From an uncultured Alphaproteobacteria bacterium (lineage in GTDB: Bacteria > Pseudomonadota > Alphaproteobacteria > RF32 > CAG-239): a DNA stretch of 45,356 bases. The translations under genes were made by a program, and so were the position numbers. Each line of letters starts with the position of its first letter. Position 1 is the first letter of the stretch. The DNA is taken from NCBI GenBank assembly GCA_944393215.1, contig CALXZL010000010.1:1-45356 (forward strand), written 5' to 3'. Below, piece by piece: positions 24,260-34,564 of this stretch. The notes beneath the pieces are model-generated. The model ran no database searches. It was not told the origin of the DNA and saw nothing but the letters and a program-made list of their open reading frames with translations.

Positions 24260-25636
24260 GTGGTAGACATATACTTGCATAACACATTAACACGTCGCAA
24301 AGAAAAGTTTGTTCCGATAGACTGTAACAATGTGCGCATGTATGTCTGTGGTCCCACGGTTTATGATAAAGCCCACTTGGGCAACGGTAAAACGCCGGTG
24401 TCTTATGACGTGCTTTATCGTCTGCTCCGCTATGTTTATGGTGCGGAACACGTAACTTATGTTTCAAACATCACCGATGTTGATGACAAGATTTTAAATA
24501 AGCACAAAGAAACCGGAAAGCCGATTCGCGAGATTACCGAAGAGACTTATAATTGGTATATTGAAGATATGAAAAAGCTCGGCAATTTGGAGCCGAACTA
24601 TCGTCCGAGAGCAACGGATTATATCAACGAGATGATAGAGCTGGTCAAACGCTTGATAGAAAACGGACACGCCTATGAGGCGGAAGGACATGTCCTGTTT
24701 TCGGTTGATTCAATGCCGGATTACGGTTGCTTGTCAGGCAGAAGCATGAAGGAGATGTTGGCAGGTGCCAGAGTGGAAGTGGCAGATTATAAGAAAAATC
24801 CGGCAGACTTCGTGCTTTGGAAACCATCAGAAGCAACAGAGCCGGGCTGGAACAGCCCATGGGGATATGGTCGCCCCGGGTGGCATTTGGAATGCTCTGC
24901 CATGAGTTCTAAGTTGCTCGGGAATGATTTTGATATTCATGGCGGCGGTTCGGATTTGATTTTCCCGCACCACGAAAATGAGTGCGCTCAATCAAGATGT
25001 GCTTTTGAAGGAACTAAGTTTGCGCATTATTGGGTTCATGCCGGAATGTTGATGGTCGATGGCGTGAAGATGTCTAAGTCCTTGGGCAATTTTTATATCT
25101 TGGATGATGTTTTGGCAAAAGCACCGGCAGAAGCATTAAGATTGTTGTTCTTGAGCTCTCATTATCATCAACCGTTTAACTTCACCTTTGAGGGCTTGAA
25201 CAACGCCAAAGCCACTTTAGATAAGTTTTACAATGCCTTGTTAAGAGTTAAAGATGTGAGGGTTGAAAAAGTTGAGCCGGACGCAAGAGTGGTTGAAGCC
25301 TTGGCAGATGACTTGAATACGCCTTTGGCTCTGACTTCTTTGCATGAAAATGTCAATAATTTAAATAAGGCAGAAAGCGAAGAAGACAAGATTAAATATA
25401 AATCCGAGTTATTGGCAAATGCTTATTTGTTGGGCTTGTTGTGGCAAGATGCCGAAAGCTGGTTCAAAGGCGGAGACAAGGGAGATGATTCTGAGATTGA
25501 AGCCAAAATCCAAGCCCGTGCCGAAGCCAAAAAGAACAAAGATTGGGCAACAGCCGATAAAATTCGTAATGAATTAAAAGAGCTGGGGATTATCTTGGAA
25601 GATGGACCCAACGGTACCACTTGGAAAAGGATATAA
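24260..25636 (+). CDS. cysS: Cysteinyl-tRNA synthetase
   Basis: Class I synthetase that charges tRNA-Cys. In 458 residues the zinc-ligand Cys30 precedes the HLGN form of the HIGH motif (39-42); GWHLECSAM supplies further zinc-site residues, and KMSKS is at 270-274. The start is GTG, supported by AAGGAG nine bases upstream. The C-terminal anticodon-binding part ends in GPNGTTWKRI, as expected. A terminator follows. Confidence 0.96.
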   Translation: MVDIYLHNTLTRRKEKFVPIDCNNVRMYVCGPTVYDKAHLGNGKTPVSYDVLYRLLRYVYGAEHVTYVSNITDVDDKILNKHKETGKPIREITEETYNWYIEDMKKLGNLEPNYRPRATDYINEMIELVKRLIENGHAYEAEGHVLFSVDSMPDYGCLSGRSMKEMLAGARVEVADYKKNPADFVLWKPSEATEPGWNSPWGYGRPGWHLECSAMSSKLLGNDFDIHGGGSDLIFPHHENECAQSRCAFEGTKFAHYWVHAGMLMVDGVKMSKSLGNFYILDDVLAKAPAEALRLLFLSSHYHQPFNFTFEGLNNAKATLDKFYNALLRVKDVRVEKVEPDARVVEALADDLNTPLALTSLHENVNNLNKAESEEDKIKYKSELLANAYLLGLLWQDAESWFKGGDKGDDSEIEAKIQARAEAKKNKDWATADKIRNELKELGIILEDGPNGTTWKRI

Positions 25637-25642
25637 TAAAAA

Positions 25643-25670
25643 AATCTCGGAAAATTCCGAGATTTTTTTT
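25643..25670. terminator. Terminator between cysS and the convergent kinase gene
   Basis: ATCTCGG (25644-25650) and CCGAGAT (25657-25663) form the stem, flanked by an A-run before and eight T from 25663 on. It can act on both strands, serving cysS and the convergent histidine kinase gene, whose stop is at 25680. Confidence 0.85.
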
Positions 25671-25679
25671 GCAGATTAT

Positions 25680-27101
25680 CTATTGGTGAACGGGAAGATA
25701 GATAGTAAATGTTGTTCCGTTATAAGAAGTTGATGTAACGGTCAAATTGCCGCGGTGACGCAAGATAATTTGTTTGGCAATGGAAAGACCGAGTCCTGTC
25801 CCTTTGATATTTAAGTCTTTATGTTCTTGCAAGCGGAAAAAACGTTCGGTTAAACGAGCCAAATTTTCGGGGCTGATTTTAGGACCTTTATTATTAATAG
25901 AAATGGCAACGGCTTTTCCGTCAGCCACTTTATAGCTTTTAGAAGGGGGAATAGAGTCGGCTTTATACACGCTAAGTGTCACATCACTTTGAGCCAAGCC
26001 GTATTTGAGAGCATTATCGGTCAAATTTTGAATAACTTGTTTGACCTGACCGGCATCGGCAACAATTTCGGGAATATGACTTTCTTCTCTGATTTTGATA
26101 TTAATTTCTCTTTCGGCAGCTTTAAGCGAAAGAGCTTCTTGGACTTCTTGCATAAGTTTGGAAACATTTGCTTTTCCGTCCGGTTTTTGATCAAGGTTCA
26201 TTTCAATTTTGGAAAGAGAAAGGAGGTTTTCAATCAAAGAAGACATATATTCGGCTTGTTCCTTCATGATTTTTAAGAAATTTTCACGAGCTTGTTCATC
26301 ATCTTTGGCGGTTGTTTGCAAGGTTTCGATAAACCCGGAGATAATTGCCAGCGGCGTGCGGAGTTCATGACTGGCATTTGCCACAAAGTCGGATTGCATT
26401 TTTTCAATTTTCATGGCTTTGGTCAGATCATAAATAGAAATAACGGCAACGGCTCTGCCTTTAGACATCCAGGGAAGCTGTTTAATATGGGCATAAAGCT
26501 TTTGCTGCACCGGTTTTTTTACATAAAAGATAAGGTTTTCGGAAGTACTTTCTTTTTTGAGGACTTTGGAGACGGCATCAATAAAATTATTAGAGTTAAA
26601 GATCCGGTCAATGTTCTTATCGGTAATATTTTTGCCGAATACGGTACGAGCAGAAAGGTTCGCACCAAGAATATTTCCGGTACGATCAATCATCATAATC
26701 GGATCGGGGAGGGAATCCAAAACGGCAGTATCAGAAATGGTTTGAGCTTCCAAAATATCGGTTTTATGAGCCCAAAAGCTGTGCATGGTATTAACGGCAT
26801 TGACAATAGCTTTAGAATCTTTTTCGGAAAGTTTCATTGAAATTTCATCAAAATCTTTACCGGAAGCCAAGCTTTCAATATATTTTTTAACCTGTTGCAT
26901 TTCAAACGTAACCGGAAAAAGCAAAATGACGTTAAAAATGATAATTGAAGCATAAGAAACAATAGCCATAATCGGAGACATAATTTGCAAAGCAACAAGC
27001 AAGATAAAGACCAGAGCGGTGGGTATGGAAAGAAAAATGATTCTTTGTGCAAAACGATTGTTTTTTTCAAAATTAAAAAGATTATGACCGAATTTTAACA
27101 T
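25680..27101 (-). CDS. PhoR-like sensor histidine kinase
   Basis: A 473-residue membrane-bound kinase. Two hydrophobic segments at about 21-41 and 43-65 leave almost no periplasmic loop. A PAS domain covers about 125-230. The HisKA box has His245 in ASHELRTP, and the ATPase domain has NLTDNALKYG and GTGLGLSIAKQI. The layout resembles PhoR of phosphate control, but no response regulator or pst/pho gene lies here, so the signal and partner are unknown. It converges on cysS and diverges from mutS. Confidence 0.88.
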   Translation of the reverse strand: MLKFGHNLFNFEKNNRFAQRIIFLSIPTALVFILLVALQIMSPIMAIVSYASIIIFNVILLFPVTFEMQQVKKYIESLASGKDFDEISMKLSEKDSKAIVNAVNTMHSFWAHKTDILEAQTISDTAVLDSLPDPIMMIDRTGNILGANLSARTVFGKNITDKNIDRIFNSNNFIDAVSKVLKKESTSENLIFYVKKPVQQKLYAHIKQLPWMSKGRAVAVISIYDLTKAMKIEKMQSDFVANASHELRTPLAIISGFIETLQTTAKDDEQARENFLKIMKEQAEYMSSLIENLLSLSKIEMNLDQKPDGKANVSKLMQEVQEALSLKAAEREINIKIREESHIPEIVADAGQVKQVIQNLTDNALKYGLAQSDVTLSVYKADSIPPSKSYKVADGKAVAISINNKGPKISPENLARLTERFFRLQEHKDLNIKGTGLGLSIAKQIILRHRGNLTVTSTSYNGTTFTIYLPVHQ

Positions 27102-27198
27102 GGTTTTATTCCATAAGTAGCAAAAAGTTCTAGACTAAGCCTATAAATATACTATTATGCAAATAAGTTTAAATTTGATAAATTTTTATAGAAAAGAA

Positions 27199-29901
27199 AT
27201 GACCAATACGCAGAATTTGAGTAATAATGTCACGCCGATGATGGCACAATATTTAGAGATAAAAAAAGCTCATCAAGACTATTTGTTGTTTTATCGTATG
27301 GGCGATTTTTATGAGCTGTTTTTTGAAGATGCAATAATTGCCTCCAAAGCGTTAGACATAGCCTTAACCAAACGCGGAAAGCATGAAAATGCGGATGTTC
27401 CGATGTGCGGCGTGCCGTTTCATGCCTATGAGAGCTATTTGGCAAAGCTTATAAGACAAGGCTATAAAGTTGCCATATGCGAGCAAATGGAAGATCCGCA
27501 AGAGGCAAGGAAGAGAGGATCCAAGTCAGTTGTAAAAAGAGACGTCATCAGACTGGTCACGGCGGGAACACTGACGGAAGATCATTTATTGGATTCAAAG
27601 AAAAACAATTTTTTGTTAGGAATCTCCAAAGTTTCAGACATATTAGGCATAGCGTGGATAGATGTTTCAACGGGAGATTTTTATACTCAGGATGTCAGTT
27701 TAAGAGATAAAAACGAAGCCGTTGTATTGAGTACCATATTGGCAAGATTAAATCCGGTTGAAATATTGATATCGGACAGTTTTTTACAAAATCCGAAAAT
27801 TTTTGAAATATTAAAAGAATATCGCGAACAGCTGAGCGTATTACCGCAAGCCAGATTTAATTATGAAAATGCCAAGAAAAGACTGCAAGAAGTATATGAG
27901 GTGCACTCGCTGGAGGTTTTCGGGGCGTTCAGCAAGCCGGAAGTAATTGCCTCCGGGTTATTGCTGGATTATATTGAGAGCACGCAAAAAGGCAAAATTC
28001 CGAGAATAGAAAAGCCGATTAAGCTACATGAAAATAAGGTAATCGAGATAGACGGAGCCACAAGACGTTCTTTAGAGCTGACAGAAAGTTTGACCGGAGA
28101 TAAGAGCGCTTGTCTGTTTGGTGTATTGGACAGAACCATTACCGGCGCCGGTGGCAGAATGTTGCATAACCGAATAGCCAATCCGCTGTTGGATATAGAA
28201 GAGATAAACAATCGCTTGGATGTTATAGAGTTTTTCCGTGAAAATAATAGCGTGCGCAATGATTTTCGAGAAATTTTGCGTTCTTGTCCTGATGTTGAAC
28301 GCGCCGTCACCCGTTTGAGTTTAGGTCGCGGCGGTCCGCGCGATTTAGCCAATATCGGGCAAGGTTTAAATCTGATACCGCAAATTAAGAATCTGTTGGC
28401 AGATTTTTCACAAAAGCCGGACGGACAAATGATAAAAGATATGCCGCCGGCAGTAAAAGATATTTTGGAACGCTTGGGCTATCATAATGATTTGGTGAAC
28501 AAGATTCTCTCGGCATTAGATGAGGATTTACCTCTGTTATCAAGAGACGGAGGTTTTATCAAAGAAGGATATTATCCGCCTTTGGATGAGATTCGCCATA
28601 TCAAGAATGATAGCCATAAAATGCTGATGGATATGCAGGCAAGATATATCAAAGATACCGGGATTCTGCAGCTGAAAATAAAATATAACAACGTAATCGG
28701 ATATTTTGTTGAGACGCCGAGTAAATTTGCCTCAAAAATGCTTGAAAACAAGTTTTTCATCCATAGACAATCGGTTTTGAACGCCACACGTTTCACCACG
28801 GTAGAGCTGACCGAGTTGGAAAATAAAATCCGCGGGGCTGAAGATAAAGCTTTGGCAATGGAGTTGGAGCTTTTTGCCCAAATGGTGGAAGATGTGATTC
28901 GTTTATCAGATGACATTTCGCATACAGCGAAGGCTCTTGCCGAGTTGGATGTTGCGGCAGCTTTGGCTGATTTATCTTTGGAAGAAAATTATACCAGACC
29001 GGTTGTGGATGAAAGTTTGGTCTTTGATGTGAAGGAGGGCAGACATCCGGTTGTTGAAGCCGCTATTAATAAAGAGCATAACGGTGCCTTTGTCGGCAAC
29101 GATTGTGTTTTGAGCGAAGAAAACGGAAAGATATGGCTTTTGACCGGTCCGAATATGGCAGGTAAGTCAACTTTTCTGCGCCAAAATGCCATAATTGCGA
29201 TTATGGCGCAAATGGGGTGCTTTGTTCCGGCGAAAGAAGCGCATATCGGCGTCGTTGATAAAATCTTCTCGCGTGTCGGGGCTTCTGATGATTTAGCTAA
29301 AGGACGATCCACCTTTATGGTTGAAATGGTTGAAACCGCCAGCATTTTGAATCAGGCGGACGAGCGCTCTTTTGTGATTTTGGATGAAATCGGTCGAGGT
29401 ACGGCAACTTATGACGGTTTGTCGATTGCTTGGGCAGTGGTAGAGCATTTGCATGATGTTAATAAGTGCCGCGCTTTGTTCGCCACCCACTATCATGAAT
29501 TGACATTGTTGAATAGCAAGCTGAAAAATATGAGCTTGCATTGCATGAAAATCAAAGAGTTCAACGGCGAAGTTATTTTCTTGCATGAAGTGATTGACGG
29601 TGCCGCCGACAGATCGTATGGTATTCACGTTGCCAAACTGGCAGGCTTGCCGAAATTGGTCGTCAAACGTGCCGAACAAGTGCTTGATTCATTAGAGCAT
29701 AGCGACAAGAGTACCTATATCACCAAGATGATAGATGACTTACCGTTGTTTGCCGTCGTGCAAAAGAAAATGGAAGAAAAAGAAGAGAGGGAAGAAGAAA
29801 TGCCTCTGGTTAAGGCGATGAAGGAGCTTAATCCTGATGATTATAGCCCCAAAGAAGCCTTGGCAAAACTCTATGAATTGAAGGAATTATTAGGAAAATA
29901 A
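27199..29901 (+). CDS. mutS: DNA mismatch repair protein MutS
   Basis: Recognises mismatches and starts methyl-directed or strand-directed repair. In 900 residues the mismatch-contacting Phe-Tyr-Glu is in GDFYELF near the start, Walker A is GPNMAGKST, and [16 protein letters not shown] carries the signature segment. I chose ATG at 27199, directly before [18 protein letters not shown], matching usual MutS starts. An upstream ATG at 27157 would add 14 hydrophobic residues not seen in the family. A terminator follows. Confidence 0.95.
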   Translation: MTNTQNLSNNVTPMMAQYLEIKKAHQDYLLFYRMGDFYELFFEDAIIASKALDIALTKRGKHENADVPMCGVPFHAYESYLAKLIRQGYKVAICEQMEDPQEARKRGSKSVVKRDVIRLVTAGTLTEDHLLDSKKNNFLLGISKVSDILGIAWIDVSTGDFYTQDVSLRDKNEAVVLSTILARLNPVEILISDSFLQNPKIFEILKEYREQLSVLPQARFNYENAKKRLQEVYEVHSLEVFGAFSKPEVIASGLLLDYIESTQKGKIPRIEKPIKLHENKVIEIDGATRRSLELTESLTGDKSACLFGVLDRTITGAGGRMLHNRIANPLLDIEEINNRLDVIEFFRENNSVRNDFREILRSCPDVERAVTRLSLGRGGPRDLANIGQGLNLIPQIKNLLADFSQKPDGQMIKDMPPAVKDILERLGYHNDLVNKILSALDEDLPLLSRDGGFIKEGYYPPLDEIRHIKNDSHKMLMDMQARYIKDTGILQLKIKYNNVIGYFVETPSKFASKMLENKFFIHRQSVLNATRFTTVELTELENKIRGAEDKALAMELELFAQMVEDVIRLSDDISHTAKALAELDVAAALADLSLEENYTRPVVDESLVFDVKEGRHPVVEAAINKEHNGAFVGNDCVLSEENGKIWLLTGPNMAGKSTFLRQNAIIAIMAQMGCFVPAKEAHIGVVDKIFSRVGASDDLAKGRSTFMVEMVETASILNQADERSFVILDEIGRGTATYDGLSIAWAVVEHLHDVNKCRALFATHYHELTLLNSKLKNMSLHCMKIKEFNGEVIFLHEVIDGAADRSYGIHVAKLAGLPKLVVKRAEQVLDSLEHSDKSTYITKMIDDLPLFAVVQKKMEEKEEREEEMPLVKAMKELNPDDYSPKEALAKLYELKELLGK

Positions 29902-29904
29902 ACA

Positions 29905-29929
29905 AAAGGGTGGAAAAAAGCCACCCTTT
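29905..29929 (+). terminator. Terminator after mutS
   Basis: AAAGGGTGG (29905-29913) and CCACCCTTT (29921-29929) form a 9-bp stem around seven bases; an interrupted T-rich run follows. The remaining bases to the L13 gene are AT-rich and hold its promoter. Confidence 0.75.
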
Positions 29930-30039
29930 AAAATTTTTCAATTTTCATGAAAATGCATAAAACAAGCAAAATCAATAAGATAACAAGCGGTATTATAATA
30001 CCATAAATTAATACATTGAAAAATAATAAAATTTTTTAG

Positions 30040-30067
30040 TTGACAATCAAAACTTTTCCTGTATATT
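30040..30067 (+). promoter_or_regulatory. Promoter of the L13-S9 operon
   Basis: Consensus TTGACA (30040-30045), 16 bases, then TATATT (30062-30067). Transcription would begin about 35 bases before the rplM start. Confidence 0.7.
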
Positions 30068-30107
30068 CAAACCGAATTTAACAACTATCTTTAAAAAGAG
30101 AGAAAAT

Positions 30108-30575
30108 ATGAACACATATGCAACAAAACCATCTGACATTGAAAGAAAATGGTATGTCGTTGACGCATCTGGAGTAGTATTGGGACGTCTTTCTGCCGAA
30201 ATCGCCAAGATTTTGCGCGGCAAACACAAACCTTGCTTTGTTCCTAACTTGGACTGCGGTGACTATGTCGTTGTTATCAATGCCGATAAAGTAAAATTGA
30301 CCGGTAAGAAATTGACACATAAAAAATATTTCAAACACACCGGTTGGATTGGCGGAATCAAAGAAACCACCCCTGCAAAAATTTTGGCAGGTCGTTTCCC
30401 TGAAAGAGTTATTGAGAAAGCCGTTGAACGCATGATTTCTCGTAATCCTTTGGGCCGTCAAATGATGACCAAATTGAAAGTTTATGCCGGTGAAAATCAC
30501 CCGCATGCAGCACAAAATCCTGAAATTTTGGATATTGCTGCCAAGAACCCGAAAAATAAAAGGAGTGCATTATAA
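30108..30575 (+). CDS. rplM: 50S ribosomal protein L13
   Basis: A 155-residue L13 with the conserved start [27 protein letters not shown], the [20 protein letters not shown] block and [18 protein letters not shown] near the end. It belongs to the large-subunit core assembled early. It forms a two-gene operon with rpsI, overlapping by one base (TAATG), the usual order in bacteria. Codon use is visibly more GC-containing than in neighbours, as expected for highly expressed genes. Confidence 0.97.
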   Translation: MNTYATKPSDIERKWYVVDASGVVLGRLSAEIAKILRGKHKPCFVPNLDCGDYVVVINADKVKLTGKKLTHKKYFKHTGWIGGIKETTPAKILAGRFPERVIEKAVERMISRNPLGRQMMTKLKVYAGENHPHAAQNPEILDIAAKNPKNKRSAL

Positions 30576-31033
30576 TGGATTTGCAAGAAATCAAAAACGC
30601 CTCTAACAACGAAGAAGTTAAGGTTCGTAAACCAAACCGCGACAAATTAGGTCGTTCTTATGCCACAGGTAAAAGAAAAGACGCTGTCGCTCGTGTATGG
30701 ATTAAACCCGGAAAAGGCAACATCACCATCAATGACAAATCCATTGACCAATATTTTGCTCGTCCGGTTTTGAAAATGATTATCAACCAACCGTTTGAAG
30801 TTGCCAACCGCGTTAATGAATTTGACGTTGTTTGCACTGTTAAAGGTGGTGGCTTGTCTGGTCAAGCCGGTGCTATCAAACACGGTATTTCCAAAGCTTT
30901 GAACGAATATGAGCCGGAATTAAGAGCCGCTTTGAAGAAAGCCGGATTCTTAACCCGTGATGATCGTACTGTTGAACGTAAAAAATACGGTCGTGCAAAA
31001 GCTCGTCGTTCTTACCAATTCTCTAAACGTTAA
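30575..31033 (+). CDS. rpsI: 30S ribosomal protein S9
   Basis: A 152-residue S9. The conserved core is [22 protein letters not shown] and [19 protein letters not shown], and the protein ends in RRSYQFSKR, whose C-terminal tail reaches the P-site tRNA. An extra N-terminal stretch of about 28 residues, as in other alphaproteobacterial S9, precedes the core. AGGAG upstream of the ATG lies inside the end of rplM. A terminator follows within 30 bases. Confidence 0.97.
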   Translation: MDLQEIKNASNNEEVKVRKPNRDKLGRSYATGKRKDAVARVWIKPGKGNITINDKSIDQYFARPVLKMIINQPFEVANRVNEFDVVCTVKGGGLSGQAGAIKHGISKALNEYEPELRAALKKAGFLTRDDRTVERKKYGRAKARRSYQFSKR

Positions 31034-31062
31034 TCGTTTGAGCTTAAGGCGAAGATATCAAA

Positions 31063-31091
31063 AGGGGTGCTATATGGCACTCCTTTTTTTT
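31063..31091 (+). terminator. Terminator of the L13-S9 operon
   Basis: AGGGGTGC (31063-31070) and GCACTCCT (31077-31084) form an 8-bp stem with one G-T pair and a six-base loop, then a T-run. Confidence 0.85.
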
Positions 31092-31231
31092 GTGAAAAAT
31101 ATGCTGAATTGGTAATTTAAAATTAAAGATAATTATTGAAATTTTTGTCCAAAAAGCTCTTGCAAATAGTGGCAAAATGTATTATTCTTTGCCCATTATA
31201 GAAAATTATTTAGACAGCAAAGGATAAAAAT

Positions 31232-32209
31232 ATGAAAGATATATATCGTGAGCTGCGTCATACCATTGCAAATAGTCAAACGGTTTATTATCCGAAAAAA
31301 GCCAAATCAGAGGTTGTGCCGTTATCAGAAAATTATGTCAATTTGATGGTCAATAAAGTTTGTACGCAACAGATTGAAAATTCAAAACCATTAGAAGAAG
31401 GAGAAACGCCGGTAGCCGAAATTGTATTAGGTTATCCCGGTGCCGGAAAATCCAACGTAGAAAGAGCCTTATTAAAAAAATATAACGGCAACTTAGTTGG
31501 TGCCGATTTTGACGAATTTCGTCCTTATGATAAGCGCGTTTTGGAAGCAATCAAAGAAAATCCGTTGGTGGCGGATTATTATTGTCAGCTTCCGTTAGCT
31601 CTGCGTGATAACATGCTTTATCGTACGGCAGATGCGAGAAGACATATAATGATCTCCACACCGTGTATAGATATTAATGAACATCCTAAAAACTCTTTGG
31701 AGGCAGTATTTGGAAAAAAAGGATATCATTTGAACATTACCTATGTTGCAGCCAATAAGCATATGTGTTGTTTGAGTAATATCACCAGATATTTTCAGGC
31801 ACGTCGTCACAATCTGGAACATCCGGAAGAAGAGCCGATAATTCCCAGATTGGTTGCTTTTCAAGATCATGATTTTTTGTGTGGAGAAACAATGAAGAAA
31901 ATAAACTTTGTTGTGGACGGTATAAGTCATGGCTCTCCGATAACAATGAAAGTTGTAGATAGAAATAATAAGTTTTTGTGTGATGAAACAAATTATCAGC
32001 AAATTCCGCATGTGATAAAAGCCAAAGAAAGACAACCTTTATCCCCGTATGAAGAAAAACGCTTGGCATATGAATTAAATTATATTAATGAATCAATTCA
32101 GATATTGGGATTAAGCAAACAAGAGAAAAGGATTCTTTCAAACTTCTTTAACGGTCGTTTGATTAATCATCAAAATATTGCCTACAGCAATCATCACGGA
32201 GGAAGATAA
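31232..32209 (+). CDS. Zeta-toxin-like P-loop kinase family protein
   Basis: A 325-residue protein with Walker A GYPGAGKS (67-74), then NLVGADFDEFRPYDKR, closely like the strand with the substrate-binding acidic residues in zeta toxins, and later a ITYVAANKHMCCLSNITRYFQARR-type segment. Zeta toxins phosphorylate UDP-N-acetylglucosamine and block wall synthesis. Related P-loop kinases with other roles exist, so toxicity is not assured. No epsilon-type antitoxin gene is beside it. Its stop is immediately followed by the surE start, which suggests cotranscription and coupling. ATG at 31232 is preceded by AAAGGA. Confidence 0.65.
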   Translation: MKDIYRELRHTIANSQTVYYPKKAKSEVVPLSENYVNLMVNKVCTQQIENSKPLEEGETPVAEIVLGYPGAGKSNVERALLKKYNGNLVGADFDEFRPYDKRVLEAIKENPLVADYYCQLPLALRDNMLYRTADARRHIMISTPCIDINEHPKNSLEAVFGKKGYHLNITYVAANKHMCCLSNITRYFQARRHNLEHPEEEPIIPRLVAFQDHDFLCGETMKKINFVVDGISHGSPITMKVVDRNNKFLCDETNYQQIPHVIKAKERQPLSPYEEKRLAYELNYINESIQILGLSKQEKRILSNFFNGRLINHQNIAYSNHHGGR

Positions 32210-33022
32210 ATGCATTTTAAGCCGATAACAAATTGGAAGTCAGCCACCATTTTGATTTCCAATGATGACGGAATTGAAGCCAGAGGAATAAAACTACTTG
32301 AAAAGATATTGCTGCGTTTAGGTGCAGATGTATGGGTAGTTGCCCCCAATAAAGAAAAGAGCGGCGCCAGTCATGCCATCACGTCAGATACCTTAAGAAG
32401 CATGGCAGGACACAGTTCCGCCGAAAGTTTTCCCAATGTAATTCATCCGGTTGATGAGAGACATTTTGCGGTTGAAGGAACCCCGACAGATTGTGTGCGA
32501 ATTGCTTTATCGATGATTCTGAAGGATAAAAAGCCAAATTTAATCGTTTCGGGCATAAACAACGGTCGTAATATTGCCGATGATATTACCTATTCTGGAA
32601 CAATCGGTGTTGCCATAGAAGGCTTGTTGCACGGTGTGATGTCCATAGCCGTATCACAACTGACGGATGGCGCTGAGGTTGTAAATTGGGATTTGGCAGA
32701 TATTTATTTGGAAGAAATTATCAGAAAAGTTTGTGCGCAAACTTATAATGCCGATTGTCTGATAAATATCAATTTTCCTAATGTCCCGACGGAAGAGATC
32801 GGGAAAATAGTTGTTTGTCGGCACGGAACCAGACGTTTTAATGAGGGAAGCGTTGAGAAAAAAAGGATGTGTATGGAAAATTTGGCGGGAGAATTCAATC
32901 CCGAAAGCACATTTCCTGACGATGATAAAGAAATTCACTCGCGCAACATTACAATTTCGGCATTAAGCATTAATTTGACGGATGAAAAGGAAAATCATAA
33001 ATTAGTTCGGATTTTTGCTTAG
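32210..33022 (+). CDS. surE: 5'/3'-nucleotidase SurE
   Basis: A 270-residue metal-dependent nucleoside monophosphate phosphatase. Typical marks are ILISNDDGIEARG with the metal-binding Asp pair, VVAPNKEKSGASHAIT, FAVEGTPTDCVRIAL and VSGINNGRNIADDITYSGTIGVAIEG. In many alphaproteobacteria surE follows serS near the tat genes; here it follows a zeta-like kinase with no gap. The ribosome site GGAGG lies in the end of that gene. A terminator follows. Confidence 0.95.
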   Translation: MHFKPITNWKSATILISNDDGIEARGIKLLEKILLRLGADVWVVAPNKEKSGASHAITSDTLRSMAGHSSAESFPNVIHPVDERHFAVEGTPTDCVRIALSMILKDKKPNLIVSGINNGRNIADDITYSGTIGVAIEGLLHGVMSIAVSQLTDGAEVVNWDLADIYLEEIIRKVCAQTYNADCLININFPNVPTEEIGKIVVCRHGTRRFNEGSVEKKRMCMENLAGEFNPESTFPDDDKEIHSRNITISALSINLTDEKENHKLVRIFA

Positions 33023-33029
33023 AAAAAAG

Positions 33030-33060
33030 GAGTGAGAAAATTTTCTCACTCTTTTTTTTT
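33030..33060. terminator. Terminator between surE and the convergent CoA-transferase genes
   Basis: GAGTGAGAAAA (33030-33040) and TTTTCTCACTC (33041-33051) form a long perfect inverted repeat, flanked by an A-rich side and a T-run. It serves surE and perhaps also the minus-strand operon. Confidence 0.85.
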
Positions 33061-33081
33061 GAGATAAATATTCAAAGAAAA

Positions 33082-33747
33082 TTACACGGCTTTTTGTGTA
33101 AAGGCTTCGGGAATAATCAACTCGGCATCAGTTTCTGCCAAAACCTCTTCCAAAGAGAAAAGCGGATTAATTTCTTTTAAGAGCAAACCTTGCGGTGTCA
33201 CATCAATGACGCACATTTCGGTTACAATCATATCCACTTCATGAGCTGCGGTAAGGGGAAGGGTGCATTTTTTGACAATTCTTTTTTCGCCTTTCGCCGT
33301 ATGCTCCATGGCAATAATCACTTTCTTGGCACCAACAACCAAATCCATGGCGCCGCCCATACCGGGAACAAAAACTTCCGGCACCATCCAGTTGGCAAGA
33401 TTACCTTCTTCATCAACTTGGAGAGCACCCAAAACGGTCACATCAACATGCCCACCTCGAATAAGGGTAAAAGACATGGCAGAATCAAAAAAACAAGCCC
33501 CTTTTTTAGTAGTAACGGGAATTCCGCCGGCATTAGTTACAATCGGGCGTTCCGGAGCATTAAAATCTCTATGCCCGACGCCGATCATGCCGTTTTCCGA
33601 CTGCAAGATGATATTCACATCATGAGGAACATAGTTAGCCACTTCGGTAGGAAGTCCGATACCAAGAGTAATAACATCACCGTCATGAAGCTCTTGAGCC
33701 ACACGTTTGGCAATAATTTCACGTTTTTGTTCTTTAGACAGTTCCAT
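33082..33747 (-). CDS. 3-oxoacid CoA-transferase, subunit B
   Basis: Family I CoA-transferase beta subunit of 221 residues. The catalytic glutamate is Glu51 in LQSENGMIGVG. GIGLPTEVANYVP precedes it, and a GGHVDVTVLGALQVDEEGNLANW segment follows. With subunit A it moves CoA between carboxylic acids, for example acetoacetate/succinyl-CoA or butyrate/acetoacetate; the sequence does not fix the substrate. It starts nine bases after subunit A, with AGGAGT upstream. Called scoB or atoA in relatives. Confidence 0.92.
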   Translation of the reverse strand: MELSKEQKREIIAKRVAQELHDGDVITLGIGLPTEVANYVPHDVNIILQSENGMIGVGHRDFNAPERPIVTNAGGIPVTTKKGACFFDSAMSFTLIRGGHVDVTVLGALQVDEEGNLANWMVPEVFVPGMGGAMDLVVGAKKVIIAMEHTAKGEKRIVKKCTLPLTAAHEVDMIVTEMCVIDVTPQGLLLKEINPLFSLEEVLAETDAELIIPEAFTQKAV

Positions 33748-33756
33748 ATTAACTCC

Positions 33757-34398
33757 TTAAATGGCAATATAATCAATAAACACGCCGGGGATAGTTACAT
33801 AATTGGGATCAAGCGGTTCATCGGAAAGTTCCTGAGCTTCAACAATAACGGTATCGGCGGCGGTAGCCATAACGGTATTAAAATTTCGGGTTGTACCTTC
33901 CAGGAAGGCATTTCCAAACTTATCAACCTTATTAGCATAAATAATGGCAAAATCTGCTTTAAGCGGTTTTTCATAAATAAATTTTTTGCCGTCAATATCA
34001 AAAGTCTGCTTACCTTCTTCGACAATGGTTCCGACACCGGTCGGAGTGAGCACGCCGCCTAAACCGGCACCGGCAGCACGAATACGTTCAATCAAAGTAC
34101 CCATGGGGACTAATTCGACTTCAATTTCTTTATTATGCATTTGTTTACCGGTTTCGGGATTTGTACCGATATGAGTAGCAATAACTTTTTTAACCAGTTT
34201 ATTGACAATAAGCTTACCTCTTCCAGAATCCGGAATACAAGTATCATTAGCAATAAGAGTCAAATCAGAAGTTTTATTTTTAACCAATTCATCAATAATT
34301 TTAGCCGGAGTACCACAACGCAAAAAACCACCGATCATAACGGAGGAATTGCTTTTAACAAGTTTACCGGCATCAGAGATTGAAATTATTTTTTTCAC
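33757..34398 (-). CDS. 3-oxoacid CoA-transferase, subunit A
   Basis: CoA-transferase alpha subunit of 213 residues from GTG at 34398, which has AAGG upstream and gives the usual family start KKIISISDAGKLVKSNSSVMIGGF. A start at 34443 would add 15 residues unlike the family. Conserved parts are GGFLRCGTPAKIIDEL, ELVPMGTLIERIRAAGAGLGGVLTPTGVGT and RNFNTVMATAADTVIVEAQEL. It is the first gene of the minus-strand pair and diverges from the molybdenum-type transferase gene. Called scoA or atoD in relatives. Confidence 0.92.
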   Translation of the reverse strand: MKKIISISDAGKLVKSNSSVMIGGFLRCGTPAKIIDELVKNKTSDLTLIANDTCIPDSGRGKLIVNKLVKKVIATHIGTNPETGKQMHNKEIEVELVPMGTLIERIRAAGAGLGGVLTPTGVGTIVEEGKQTFDIDGKKFIYEKPLKADFAIIYANKVDKFGNAFLEGTTRNFNTVMATAADTVIVEAQELSDEPLDPNYVTIPGVFIDYIAI

Positions 34399-34564
34399 GA
34401 TAAACCTTAATCTATTAAAATTATTGAAAGCACTATAGTGCATTTTTTTTTTAAAGTCATCAATTTTTTAAGAGATAGGATAAATGCTGTTGTAAACTGA
34501 CAATTCATGCTTTTACTTTTGAAAAAATTTGTTAATCTTGGAAGGTAAGGAAAAGGAATAAAAG

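Noticed and set aside
26292-26840. 182-codon open frame opposite the histidine kinase
   Set aside because: It is antisense to conserved PAS and HisKA coding sequence, with no start signal or family pattern.
31160-31188. Promoter before the zeta-like gene: TTGCAA and a TATTCT-like -10
   Set aside because: The -10 is weak, and the better TATTAT box gives a 14-base spacer; not strong enough to list as a feature.
33190-34062. Long open frame (290 codons) opposite the two CoA-transferase genes
   Set aside because: It is antisense to two clearly conserved genes, and its composition (rich in Asn, His, Phe, Ile) is typical of a reverse-strand shadow.
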